This document shows positions 53,842 to 61,352 of a stretch of 64,000 bases of DNA, piece by piece. The stretch covers positions 1 through 64,000 of the forward strand of contig NZ_AHZC01000044.1 of assembly GCF_000247475.1 (NCBI RefSeq), read 5' to 3'. Every line of letters starts with the position of its first letter. Within the stretch, counting starts at the first letter, position 1. Made by a program: the position numbers and the translations under genes. Source of the DNA: Rhizobium sp. PDO1-076 (lineage in GTDB: Bacteria; Pseudomonadota; Alphaproteobacteria; Rhizobiales; Rhizobiaceae). A model generated the notes under the pieces. It saw nothing but the letters and a program-made list of their open reading frames with translations. It had not been told where the DNA came from and ran no database searches.

Positions 53842-54042
53842 GTGAGCATGCGTGCAGAATTTTCGGTCGAGGACATGACCTGTGGCCATTGCGAAAAGGC
53901 CGTGACAAGGGCGCTGGCCGACGCGCTGCCGGGGGCTGCCGTGCACATCGATCTGGCGGCCCATACGGTAAGCGTCGAGGGCGATGCTGGCGTTGCCGAA
54001 GCCGCGATCCGCGAAGCCGGCTATACGCCGGTCAAGGTCTGA
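53842..54042 (+). CDS. copZ: Copper chaperone CopZ (heavy-metal-associated domain)
   Basis: 66 residues. The GTG at 53842 is chosen over the ATG at 53848 because AGGAG lies six bases upstream. A single HMA domain with the metal site DMTCGHCEKAV and the usual beta-alpha-beta-beta-alpha-beta pattern to AGYTPVKV. Carries Cu(I) to the ATPase or the regulator. Third gene of the copper group. Confidence 0.93.
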   Translation: MSMRAEFSVEDMTCGHCEKAVTRALADALPGAAVHIDLAAHTVSVEGDAGVAEAAIREAGYTPVKV

Positions 54043-54219
54043 GGCATCGCATGACCCGAATTCAGTAGTCGGGCTGTGGCGGAAAGGCCGATCGGCTGGG
54101 GAAAATGACGGTCGTTTCAAGTTTTAACGATTGTCGCGTCTAATTTAGAAAGTTGTTTGCCAGACAAGCAGATCTGTTGTCGGACGCGCCATGCGTTTGC
54201 CGATTTTCGAGGCTTGGGC

Positions 54220-55380
54220 ATGCAGGGATTGACACGGGTTGGCGCCAGGCAGGACTGGCTTTTGCGGATGGGCGCCGAAGTCGAGGCGGCGCATGAGCGC
54301 GCCTATGGCGCCATGCGCATAGTGCACCTGCGCCAGACCATTCTGGTCGGGCTTGCGGTCTACAATGTCTATAACCTGACCAGCCTCTATCTGATGGCCG
54401 ATATCCAGGCATGGACGGTGTTCCTGCGGCTGTGCGTGCTGACACCGGGTTCGCTGCTGATCTTCTGCCTCGTGCCGCGCCTGCCGGAAATCTGGCGGGA
54501 AGTGCTGCTGCTGCCGGGCGTGTTGGTCGCCAGCCTGCTGCCGCTGCTTCTGCTCTGGCAGTCGCAATCGCCGCTGGCCACCTACACGATCGGCGAACTG
54601 CCGCTGGCGCTTGTCTTCGGCAACATGCTGCTGGTGTTGCGTTTTCGTTATGCCGTGCCGTTCACCCTTATCACCTGCGGGGTCGCCATCGTGGTGGTGA
54701 AGACCAAGGTCGGCATCGATCCGATGCTGCATTTCCCTTTTCTCGTGCAGATCGTCACCGGCGCCTTCCTGACGCTCTATGCCAACTGGCATGTCGAGCG
54801 CGTGCGCTGCCGGTCCTACCTTGCCGAATATGATGCGCGGGGGCGTGCCGACCGGGCGGAAAGGCTGGGCGACCGGCTGCGCGACCTGTCGCGCACCGAC
54901 ACGCTGACCGGCATCGCCAATCGCGGCCATCTCGACGAGACGCTGGCGGCCTGGCTGGAAGACGGTTCCGAGGTGCTGGTGATGATGGTCGATGTCGACC
55001 ATTTCAAAGCCTATAACGACCTGCTCGGCCATCCCGCCGGCGACGAATGCCTGAAGCTGGTGGCGCAGCGCCTGGCTGATTATGCGCGCTATTATGACGG
55101 CTTTGCCGCCCGCTATGGTGGCGAGGAGTTTACCCTGATTTTCCAGATGGATGCGGCCAATGGCGGATCCTTTCTCGCCGACCGCGTCGTCAAGGCGGTG
55201 CGCACGCTCGCCATTCCCCATCCGGCCCGCACGGACGGGCTTTCGGTGGTCACCGTCAGCGCCGGTTTCGCCGGCACGCAAGCCGGACTGCCGCGCACGG
55301 CCGGCACCCTGCTCGCCCGCTCCGATCAGGCGCTCTACGAGGCCAAGCGCCAGGGCCGCGACCGGTCGCGGGCGGCGTAA
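54220..55380 (+). CDS. Membrane diguanylate cyclase (GGDEF)
   Basis: 386 residues from the ATG at 54220 (GAGG eight bases ahead; an in-frame TTG at 54157 is less likely). Six helices (about residues 35-200), then GGDEF: DTLTGIANRGHLDE, MVDVDHFKAYNDLLGH, active loop YGGEEFTLIF. Catalytic residues intact. It is not preceded by a clear promoter and ends 165 bases before the GTA-like operon; the layout parallels the gene at 42953. Confidence 0.9.
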   Translation: MQGLTRVGARQDWLLRMGAEVEAAHERAYGAMRIVHLRQTILVGLAVYNVYNLTSLYLMADIQAWTVFLRLCVLTPGSLLIFCLVPRLPEIWREVLLLPGVLVASLLPLLLLWQSQSPLATYTIGELPLALVFGNMLLVLRFRYAVPFTLITCGVAIVVVKTKVGIDPMLHFPFLVQIVTGAFLTLYANWHVERVRCRSYLAEYDARGRADRAERLGDRLRDLSRTDTLTGIANRGHLDETLAAWLEDGSEVLVMMVDVDHFKAYNDLLGHPAGDECLKLVAQRLADYARYYDGFAARYGGEEFTLIFQMDAANGGSFLADRVVKAVRTLAIPHPARTDGLSVVTVSAGFAGTQAGLPRTAGTLLARSDQALYEAKRQGRDRSRAA

Positions 55381-55398
55381 GCGATGTGAAAATTCGCA

Positions 55399-55444
55399 AA
55401 ATAGGAAAATAATCCTTGACGGCGTGACGCTGTTTTGCTAGTTT
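55399..55444 (+). promoter_or_regulatory. Putative GTA-like operon promoter with the shared GafY-gene motif
   Basis: The 18-mer at 55399-55416 differs by one base from 20894-20911. It overlaps a -35-like TTGACG (55416-55421); 17 bases further a weak -10 (TAGTTT, 55439-55444) fits. The arrangement is that of an activator site just upstream of a -35 box. It precedes a terminator and then the GTA-like genes. Confidence 0.55.
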
Positions 55445-55502
55445 TGGTCATGGTCGGAAATCTGCGGATGGCGGCTGGTGTGGTTCGATATGGACGTTTG
55501 AA

Positions 55503-55527
55503 GCTCGGGGATCCCCGGGCTTTTTTT
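55503..55527 (+). terminator. Intrinsic terminator in the leader of the GTA-like operon
   Basis: Stem GCTCGGG/CCCGGGC with a GATC loop region (55503-55520) followed by seven T. It is about 18 bases before the ATG of the first operon gene and downstream of the promoter, which would require read-through or anti-termination. Confidence 0.75.
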
Positions 55528-55544
55528 GTTTTCTGGAGGCGGGC

Positions 55545-55997
55545 ATGATGGCGGATGACGAGGTTGCGGATCTGGCGCTGCTTGTGCCGCTGGAGGTCAA
55601 GTCGGTCGATGAGGCCGATGTTGGCTCCGATGGTGGGGCGAGGCGCGAACTGGCGCTGCTGCTGGCCGATTTCACCCTCGAGATGCGGGCGCAGTTTGAT
55701 CTGTTCCGCAGGCTGCGCTCGGCGGCCGAGGCGCTGCTCGACGGCGCCGACGAGGCAGCGGCCAAGCTGGCCCGTGCCGACATCAAGGCGGCGACCGACG
55801 CGATCGCGCTGATCATCCGCACACTGGAAAAGATCGACAGCCTGCAGCGGCAGCTGGCCCGCGACCGGACCGAGGCCGATGAACGGCAGCAGCTGGAGCG
55901 CGACCCGGAAGGCCTGCGCCAGAAGCTGGCATTGATGATCGAGGCGCGGGTGGCGGAGCGGGTCGAAGTGGAACTGGCGGCCCGGGCGCCGCCGTGA
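55545..55997 (+). CDS. Small helical protein, first gene of the GTA-like operon
   Basis: 150 residues from the ATG at 55545 (GGAGGCGGGC upstream). Highly charged, mostly helical, with heptad-like Leu spacing (LALLLADFTLEMRAQFDLFRRLRSAAEALL, IALIIRTLEKIDSLQRQLARDRTEADER). Such proteins precede the large terminase in rhizobial GTA clusters and may be a small terminase or a coat assembly factor; this is inferred from position. An intrinsic terminator lies just upstream. Confidence 0.6.
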   Translation: MMADDEVADLALLVPLEVKSVDEADVGSDGGARRELALLLADFTLEMRAQFDLFRRLRSAAEALLDGADEAAAKLARADIKAATDAIALIIRTLEKIDSLQRQLARDRTEADERQQLERDPEGLRQKLALMIEARVAERVEVELAARAPP

Positions 55998-56042
55998 GGG
56001 TGAGGGGCATTGGCGGGCGTGGCTCTGGTTTGCAGCTTGTCC

Positions 56043-56118
56043 CCTCATCTGCGAAATCTAGCACTTAGCTGCGCTAAGATGCTGATTTCGCTTCTTCTCC
56101 CTCGAAGGGGGAGAAGAA
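56043..56118. repeat. Palindromic repeat R2 (module A), left flank of DUF559
   Basis: Nearly identical to 53015-53090; contains the CTTAGCTGCGCTAAG hairpin and the CTTCTTCTCCCT/GGAGAAGAAG pair. It lies between the first GTA-like gene and the DUF559 gene. Confidence 0.85.
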
Positions 56119-56220
56119 GAGCGTTGAGGTCTTCGCTGACGGCGTGGCCTTGGCTGGGATTTCGCGGCTGAGCTTGTGTTTCAACGGGCTTTTGGCAAGA
56201 TCTTGAAAAAAGGTTTCGCC

Positions 56221-56574
56221 ATGTCCAGAACCTTTCCGCCACTTGCCCGCAGCAGAGCGCGATCGATGCGCCTGGATGCGACGGATGCCGAGGCGATCGT
56301 CTGGTCGCATATTCGAAATCGTTTGCTGAATGGTTTCAAGTTTCGCCGACAGGTGCCGATCGGTCCGTATATCGCGGATTTTGTCTGCCAGGAACGAAAG
56401 CTTGTCGTTGAACTGGACGGGTTTCAACATGCGGAAAGCAGCCACGACCTGGTACGGGACCAGTATCTGAACACGCTCGGCTACCGGGTTTTGCGCTTCT
56501 GGAACCAGGACGTCTATTCCAGCCTTCACGATGTGCTTCGCCATCTTGTCGAGGTTCTCGAAGGCCGCGCTTGA
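56221..56574 (+). CDS. DUF559 endonuclease-fold protein
   Basis: 117 residues from the ATG at 56221 (AAGG eight bases ahead). DUF559 (Vsr-like restriction endonuclease fold): LRLDATDAEAIVWSHIRNRLLNGFKFRRQVPIG, then YIADFVCQERKLVVELDGFQH with the catalytic Asp and the E-x-D segment, and YLNTLGYRVLRFWNQDV. Widespread in Rhizobiales, often near dispersed repeats; the biological role is not established. It is enclosed by inverted copies of repeat module A inside the GTA-like operon, suggesting an insertion. Confidence 0.88.
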   Translation: MSRTFPPLARSRARSMRLDATDAEAIVWSHIRNRLLNGFKFRRQVPIGPYIADFVCQERKLVVELDGFQHAESSHDLVRDQYLNTLGYRVLRFWNQDVYSSLHDVLRHLVEVLEGRA

Positions 56575-56585
56575 ACGCGACGCCT

Positions 56586-56759
56586 TTCTTCTCCCCTTGA
56601 GGGAGAAGAAGCGAAATCGAGGGCTTAGCCGCAGGCTAAACCTCAATTTCGCAGATGAGGGGGTGTTGCTCGGAGTGAACGTCCCCCTCACCAGGAAAAT
56701 CTACGACTTAGCCTGCGGCTAAGATCGTGATTTTCCGTCCTCTCCCTCGAAGGGGAGAG
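56586..56759. repeat. Composite palindromic repeat R3 (inverted modules A and B), right flank of DUF559
   Basis: Inverted module A (56586-56671) and inverted module B (56683-56759). The order A then B is kept while both are inverted relative to R1, so it is not a simple flip of R1. Confidence 0.8.
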
Positions 56760-56808
56760 GCAAGGCGTCGGGGATGGCGCTGCGTATCGGCAATCATCGG
56801 GAGTGGCG

Positions 56809-58275
56809 ATGACCAGGAGCAGTGAGGGGCGGGTGCAGAGCAGCCAACAGCGCCAGGCGACTGGCATTTTGGATGAATTTTCAACGGGCATGAACGCTGT
56901 CAATGCGCATCGCGCCGTGGCGGTGGCCTCGGCAAGGGCGGCAGCGGAGGCGATCGGTGGATCGATCTATGGGCGGAGCGGCCGGGAAATCGCCTGGCCG
57001 GCTGATGCTCTCGGCGGTGCCTCGGCGCCGGATCGGACGCTGTCGGATCAGACGGCACTGGACCTGACCGGCGCGCTTTCCGATCTTGATCCGGGCGAAC
57101 TGAAATATCTGCTGCGCGACTGGTCGCTGGTCGGCCGCACCGAGCAGCAGCCGCCGCAGGGTGACTGGCTGACCTGGCTGATCCTCGGCGGTCGCGGGTC
57201 GGGCAAGACCCGCGCCGGGGCCGAATGGGTGCAGGCGCAGGTGTTGGCGGCCGGGCGGCGCACGGATCTGCGCATCGCGCTGGTGGCCGAGACGCTGGGC
57301 GACGCCCGCGAGGTGATGATCGACGGGGCTTCCGGCCTTGCGCGCCTTGCCGGGCCGATGGTGCCGGAGGTCGAGATCAGCCGCAGGCGGCTGGTCTGGT
57401 CGAATGGCGCGATGGCCCAGATCTTTTCGTCGGAAGATCCCGAAAGTCTGCGCGGGCCGCAGTTTCATCTGGCCTGGTGCGACGAACTGACGAAATGGAA
57501 ACACGCGGATGCGACATTCGACATGCTGCAGTTTGCGCTGAGGCTCGGCGACCGGCCGCGCCAGGTGGTGACGACGACGCCACGCGCGGTGCCGCTCCTG
57601 AAACGGCTGATCGGCGACCCGACGACGGCGCTGACCCGGATCTCGACGGCGCGCAATGCCGGCAATCTGGCGCCGGGTTTCATTGCAGCGCTCGACGCCC
57701 GTTATGGCGGCACGCGGCTTGGCCGGCAGGAGCTGGATGGCGAACTGATCGAGGACCGGCCGGACGCGCTGTGGAAGCGCGAGCGGCTGGACGACTTGGT
57801 GACCAGGGTCAGCGAACCGCTGCGCCGCATCGTCGTGGCGGTCGATCCGCCGGCCGGTGGCGCATCGTCGTGCTGCGGCATCGTGGTCGCCGGCCTGAAG
57901 GAGAACGGCCAGGCCGTGGTGCTGGCCGATGTCTCGGTCGAGGGCGCAAGCCCGGCTGTCTGGGCCCGCGCCGTGGTTGCGGCCTTTCGCCGTTTCGAGG
58001 CCGACCGGGTGGTGGCCGAGATCAACCAGGGCGGCGACATGGTGGCAAGCGTGCTGACCGGCATCGAGGCATCATTGCCGATTACGACGGTCCGGGCGAC
58101 ACGCGGCAAGTTTCTCCGCGCCGAACCGGTGGCCGCACTTTACGAGCAGGGCCGGGTGGTGCATGCGGCCCGGTTTTCTGCCCTCGAAGACCAGATGTGC
58201 GATAATAGCTATAAACCGGAATATGCCGCGAAATCATATAGATGCGGTTTCAGGCGCGGCAAGCACCAAGAGTGA
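56809..58275 (+). CDS. GTA/phage large terminase, C-terminally truncated
   Basis: 488 residues from the ATG at 56809 (GGGAG five bases ahead; GTG 56803 possible). Walker A is LILGGRGSGKTRAGAEWV, Walker B region LAWCDELTKW, and a late VVAVDPPAGGASSCCGIVV begins the nuclease domain. These match the DNA-packaging protein of alphaproteobacterial GTAs. In homologues the conserved ALEDQMC segment is followed by an FGPDG...SPDRLDALVWAL-type end holding the last nuclease acid; here it changes to an unrelated 23-residue tail after ALEDQMCD. The nuclease should therefore be incomplete. The junction at about 58203 marks the start of prophage-type DNA. Confidence 0.82.
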   Translation: MTRSSEGRVQSSQQRQATGILDEFSTGMNAVNAHRAVAVASARAAAEAIGGSIYGRSGREIAWPADALGGASAPDRTLSDQTALDLTGALSDLDPGELKYLLRDWSLVGRTEQQPPQGDWLTWLILGGRGSGKTRAGAEWVQAQVLAAGRRTDLRIALVAETLGDAREVMIDGASGLARLAGPMVPEVEISRRRLVWSNGAMAQIFSSEDPESLRGPQFHLAWCDELTKWKHADATFDMLQFALRLGDRPRQVVTTTPRAVPLLKRLIGDPTTALTRISTARNAGNLAPGFIAALDARYGGTRLGRQELDGELIEDRPDALWKRERLDDLVTRVSEPLRRIVVAVDPPAGGASSCCGIVVAGLKENGQAVVLADVSVEGASPAVWARAVVAAFRRFEADRVVAEINQGGDMVASVLTGIEASLPITTVRATRGKFLRAEPVAALYEQGRVVHAARFSALEDQMCDNSYKPEYAAKSYRCGFRRGKHQE

Positions 58276-58486
58276 ACATCAGCAGAACGAAGCGGATGTT
58301 TGCAAAACATCGCAGACGGTAAGTGAGGCTGCGCTCTGGCTGGCCGCAAACCCTGACCAGGTGCAAGGCCCGATCATCCCGTTCATGCGGTCCCGGTTCT
58401 CCCTGAGTGCCATCGAGGCTATTGCCGTATGTAAGACGGCACATGCTCTCCGCTATGCCCCGCCTTCAGGGGAGGCGTCGGCATGA
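58223..58486 (+). CDS. Small hypothetical protein, first gene after the terminase break
   Basis: 87 residues from the ATG at 58223 (weak ribosome site), partly overlapping the truncated terminase in another frame. Composition is polar at the N-terminus, then TVSEAALWLAANPDQVQGPIIPFMRSRFSLSAIEAIAVCK, which could be a small DNA-binding fold. Its stop overlaps the next start (ATGA), so the two are co-translated. No function known. Confidence 0.5.
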   Translation: MPRNHIDAVSGAASTKSEHQQNEADVCKTSQTVSEAALWLAANPDQVQGPIIPFMRSRFSLSAIEAIAVCKTAHALRYAPPSGEASA

Positions 58487-59223
58487 CTGACCATATCCCC
58501 GTCACAAGTGCCCTGCTTCGTTCGCTGCCCCGGATGGATCGCCGCGCCGACCGTCGTCTTGAGGCGCGCTTTGAGAGCGGTGCGCAATCAACCAAGCCGG
58601 TGACTAAGGCATACGAGAGGCAACAGGCTGGGCTGGCCGCTACCGACGCACTCAAAGAGACAAGTCGGGTTCGCCGAACTCCTGAAAAGAGACGGAAGGC
58701 CACCGAGCTGCGGCGGCGCTGGGGCGGTTCTGGATCACTCCCTCATGAGATCCGTCATTGCTACAGCGAGGCCGAACGCGCTGCGCTCGCTGTCATCGCC
58801 GAACGGTGCAAGAGGCGCGGCTATTGTGATGCGACCGTCGAAGAAATCGCTGACGTAGCTGGCGTGTCGAGGACGTCGGTACAGAACGCTGTTCGCAAGG
58901 CAAAGGGTAGGGCGCTCGGCCACATCAAGGTTACTGTTCGCCCGAGGCCTGGCCAGAAGCATCTGACGAGCGTGATCCGCATCATTTGCGCGAAGTGGCT
59001 TACCTGGCTCGGAAGAGCGATAGGGCTCAAACGTTTGAGCACCTCAGAGAGTGGAGTCAATAAAACTCTCTCAGAGATGCTGGAAACGGCCAAAAGGGCT
59101 CTAGAGGGGGAGAGGGCAGATCCGCTTTCGATCCTCATGCAGCCTTTGCGTGTGCTGACAGGCCGGACCAAGAGCGAGATGGGGCCGGCAGCGCTACCGA
59201 TTAGGCCGGGGAGGCGGCGCTGA
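58483..59223 (+). CDS. Helix-turn-helix protein of prophage type
   Basis: 246 residues. A helix-turn-helix lies near residues 110-145 (RGYCDATVEEIADVAGVSRTSVQNAVRKAKG), preceded by SEAERAALAVIAERCK, followed by a basic stretch (ITVRPRPGQKHLTSVIRI-like). The general look is a replication or regulation protein of a rhizobial prophage or plasmid. It is coupled to the gene upstream. Composition is lower in GC than the GTA genes. Confidence 0.6.
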   Translation: MTDHIPVTSALLRSLPRMDRRADRRLEARFESGAQSTKPVTKAYERQQAGLAATDALKETSRVRRTPEKRRKATELRRRWGGSGSLPHEIRHCYSEAERAALAVIAERCKRRGYCDATVEEIADVAGVSRTSVQNAVRKAKGRALGHIKVTVRPRPGQKHLTSVIRIICAKWLTWLGRAIGLKRLSTSESGVNKTLSEMLETAKRALEGERADPLSILMQPLRVLTGRTKSEMGPAALPIRPGRRR

Positions 59224-59354
59224 TGGCGGCGGCTATGCCCCCCATTCAGGGACCGTCTCCGGAAAACCGAGACCAACGGGGCAGCGCGACTGCGGGATTT
59301 CACCAGTACGCTTCATGGCAAGCGGTACACGGATACACGTGTTTGCACACGTGA
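59223..59354 (+). CDS. Possible 43-residue coupled ORF
   Basis: The ATG shares a base with the stop of the upstream gene (TGATG). Reads MAAAMPPIQGPSPENRDQRG to a stop at 59354. It has no domain and may be only a run-off reading frame before the promoter at 59343. Confidence 0.25.
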   Translation: MAAAMPPIQGPSPENRDQRGSATAGFHQYASWQAVHGYTCLHT

Positions 59355-59373
59355 TGCACGCTTGGAGTATAAT
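59343..59373 (+). promoter_or_regulatory. Candidate prophage promoter
   Basis: TATAAT at 59368-59373 is a perfect -10; TTGCAC at 59343-59348 is a moderate -35 with a 19-base spacer. The overlapping ACACGTGT and CACACGTG palindromic boxes (59334-59352) could be operators. It precedes the gene at 59458. Confidence 0.45.
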
Positions 59374-59457
59374 TTGTGGGTTCGGCCACAGATTTCTATT
59401 GCGCGTCTCGAAAATCACCCTTATTTGTGGTGTCAATCACTGATTATGGAGGGCTCG

Positions 59458-60198
59458 ATGCTCGATAAGGTTTTTTCTGCCAGCTACTCTGCGAAGGACT
59501 GCGCGTTCGCGCTCCAGCACGGCAATTTCTCGAACTGGCGGCGCGATCAGACCAAGGCGAAGGCTTTCTACCTTCCTCGCAAAGCCTCCGCTGGACCTGG
59601 CGGCGGCGAGTATCTGTATCTGCACGCGATAGAGATGGGCTTTGCACTCGCCCTCGGGAATACTCGCCGACCGTTTGTCGCTCGGCAGGTGTTTGCGGGC
59701 TTCGTCCACCTTCTGTCGGGAAATGACTACCTCCTGAAGAAGATCAACGCGCTCCCTGACGCAGAACGTCTCGCGTTCTGGAGAACCGACTGGGGTTATG
59801 TTCCCGAAGATCATCCAATCCTTGGTGAATATGCTGACGGTCAGCCTGTGCGCTCACTGTCCGAACCCTCTGTGAAATGGCTTCTTGCCCGACCGGAGCT
59901 GGCGCTTGGCCCTGATGTCATCTCTCGAGATCCTGCCAGCCCTACCTTCCTCATCTATGATCCGCATCCGCACAAGGAGCGGATCATCAACGATGTTGGC
60001 ATCATCGGCGACATGCCACTGAGCCAAGCGAGATCCGAGTATTTCAAGCTGCGAAGTGCAAACTGGGCTTCGGATACCGCGCACATCGAAGAAGATTGCG
60101 ATGATCTCCCCGTCGTCAACCTTACCACGCTCTTCAATCGCATAGAGCGACGGCTGGCGCTTCGCATCGAAGCATCATCAATCCGCAAGCTTTCCTAG
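59458..60198 (+). CDS. Hypothetical prophage protein
   Basis: 246 residues from the ATG at 59458 (GGAGG five bases ahead). N-terminal ~70 residues (SAKDCAFALQHGNFSNWRRDQTKAKAFYLPRK) look like a MerR-type winged helix such as those in phage regulators; the rest is mixed and ends with a basic helix. No other motif. A strong hairpin follows its stop at once. Function unknown, perhaps a regulator. Confidence 0.55.
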   Translation: MLDKVFSASYSAKDCAFALQHGNFSNWRRDQTKAKAFYLPRKASAGPGGGEYLYLHAIEMGFALALGNTRRPFVARQVFAGFVHLLSGNDYLLKKINALPDAERLAFWRTDWGYVPEDHPILGEYADGQPVRSLSEPSVKWLLARPELALGPDVISRDPASPTFLIYDPHPHKERIINDVGIIGDMPLSQARSEYFKLRSANWASDTAHIEEDCDDLPVVNLTTLFNRIERRLALRIEASSIRKLS

Positions 60199-60233
60199 CC
60201 ACGTCGCTGGACGCCTGCCGTTCAGTGACGTGG
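60199..60233 (+). terminator. Hairpin immediately after the stop of the gene at 59458
   Basis: Arms CCACGTCGCTG (60199-60209) and CAGTGACGTGG (60223-60233) pair over 11 positions with one G-U. No T-run follows; a stop by structure or a processing site is possible. Confidence 0.4.
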
Positions 60234-60301
60234 AAATCCAATGATCCGGCATTCGAGCCGGCGAACCGACGCGGAAGCCATGGCGCACGCGTATCTCCTG
60301 C

Positions 60302-60334
60302 AAAAAAGTCGCCTCCCGGTCTCCGGGGGGCGAC
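60302..60334 (-). terminator. Intrinsic terminator on the minus strand, ahead of the capsid genes
   Basis: Read on the minus strand, a 12-bp stem (60323-60334 with 60308-60319, one mismatch, TCT/AGA loop) is followed by six T (60302-60307). It would end leftward transcripts coming from the capsid region. No minus-strand gene is recognised here. Confidence 0.65.
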
Positions 60335-60353
60335 ACCCACCCAAAGAGGCAAG

Positions 60354-61340
60354 ATGATGTCCGCAATCCTTCAAGGTAAAACACTCCACCTCGCCGGCTC
60401 AGTAGGGGACGGTTGGTTCGATGAGGAGACCTTCAATTCGGTCGATATTCTCGTTGCGACCGAAGCTTTTGCACCTGAAGACGAGCTGACAGTTCATCTC
60501 AACTCGCCTGGCGGGATCGCCTCCGAGGGAGCCGCCATCTACGCCATGCTTGCAGCTCGACCAGGCGCCGTCCATGTCGTTATCGAGGGTATTGCAGCCT
60601 CTGCGGCTTCATTAATCGCCATGGCGGGGAAGACGGTTTCGATGTCGCCCGGATCGGTCATGATGATCCACGATCCATCAGGTTTCACTTCCGGAAATTC
60701 TGAAGCGCACGGCAAGGCGATAGAAGCCCTTGAGGTATTGGCAAGCGCCTACGCCAGTGTTTATGCCCGGAAATCCGGAAAGCCCCCCTCGGCGTGCCGA
60801 GCGATCATGAAGGCCGAAACGTGGTTTACCCCGGAGCAAGCCGTAAAGGCCGGCTTCGCGGACACCGTCGGCCAAGGCCTCCTGTCTCACACGGCGGCCG
60901 CTTTCGACTACAGCAAATTCAAAAATGCTCCGCCCGCCCTTGTTGCGATGGCGCGAGCGAACGACTGGGCGGCCCGCGAGGCGAGCCACCAAATGAAAAC
61001 TCAGCCCGCAAAGGACGGACCAATGCCGAAAGACAATCAAGCGCATGCCGCGGCGGCAGCGCGTATTAAAGCGATCATGAAGGCCGACGAAGCGAAAGGC
61101 CGCACCGAACTGGCAGAGCATCTGGCCTACGAAACGGACATGGAACCGGATGCCGCGATTGCTCTCATGCAGCACGCGCCGGATGGCAAGCACGAAACTG
61201 CCGCCGATGACTATCACCCGCGCCGAAACCGTGAGGCACGGCAGATGAATGCCTCCGGATTGAATGGGGCGACGGGGCGCGACCGGGCTGCCACCTCCCG
61301 CCTGGTGGACAGCATGAAACAGCGTCACGGCGCGAAGTAA
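60354..61340 (+). CDS. ClpP-like prohead protease
   Basis: 328 residues from the ATG at 60354 (AGAGG upstream). The ClpP fold is plain: HLNSPGGIASEGAAIYAML, then IEGIAASAASLIAMAGKTVSMSPGSVMMIHDPSG, giving the catalytic Ser (ASAAS), His (MIHDP) and oxyanion glycines, and an Asp region around the AVKAGFADTVG. The C-terminal ~120 residues are charged scaffold-like (DNQAHAAAAARIKAIMKADEAKGRTELAEHL). It is the head maturation protease, followed by the decoration and capsid genes as in lambda-like heads. Confidence 0.92.
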   Translation: MMSAILQGKTLHLAGSVGDGWFDEETFNSVDILVATEAFAPEDELTVHLNSPGGIASEGAAIYAMLAARPGAVHVVIEGIAASAASLIAMAGKTVSMSPGSVMMIHDPSGFTSGNSEAHGKAIEALEVLASAYASVYARKSGKPPSACRAIMKAETWFTPEQAVKAGFADTVGQGLLSHTAAAFDYSKFKNAPPALVAMARANDWAAREASHQMKTQPAKDGPMPKDNQAHAAAAARIKAIMKADEAKGRTELAEHLAYETDMEPDAAIALMQHAPDGKHETAADDYHPRRNREARQMNASGLNGATGRDRAATSRLVDSMKQRHGAK

Positions 61341-61352
61341 GGAGCAGCAACC

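Noticed and set aside
60246-60261. tRNA T-arm-like sequence (CCGGC-loop-GCCGG with TCGAAT on the minus strand)
   Set aside because: The loop has six bases, not seven, and no acceptor stem, anticodon arm or CCA end can be found around it.
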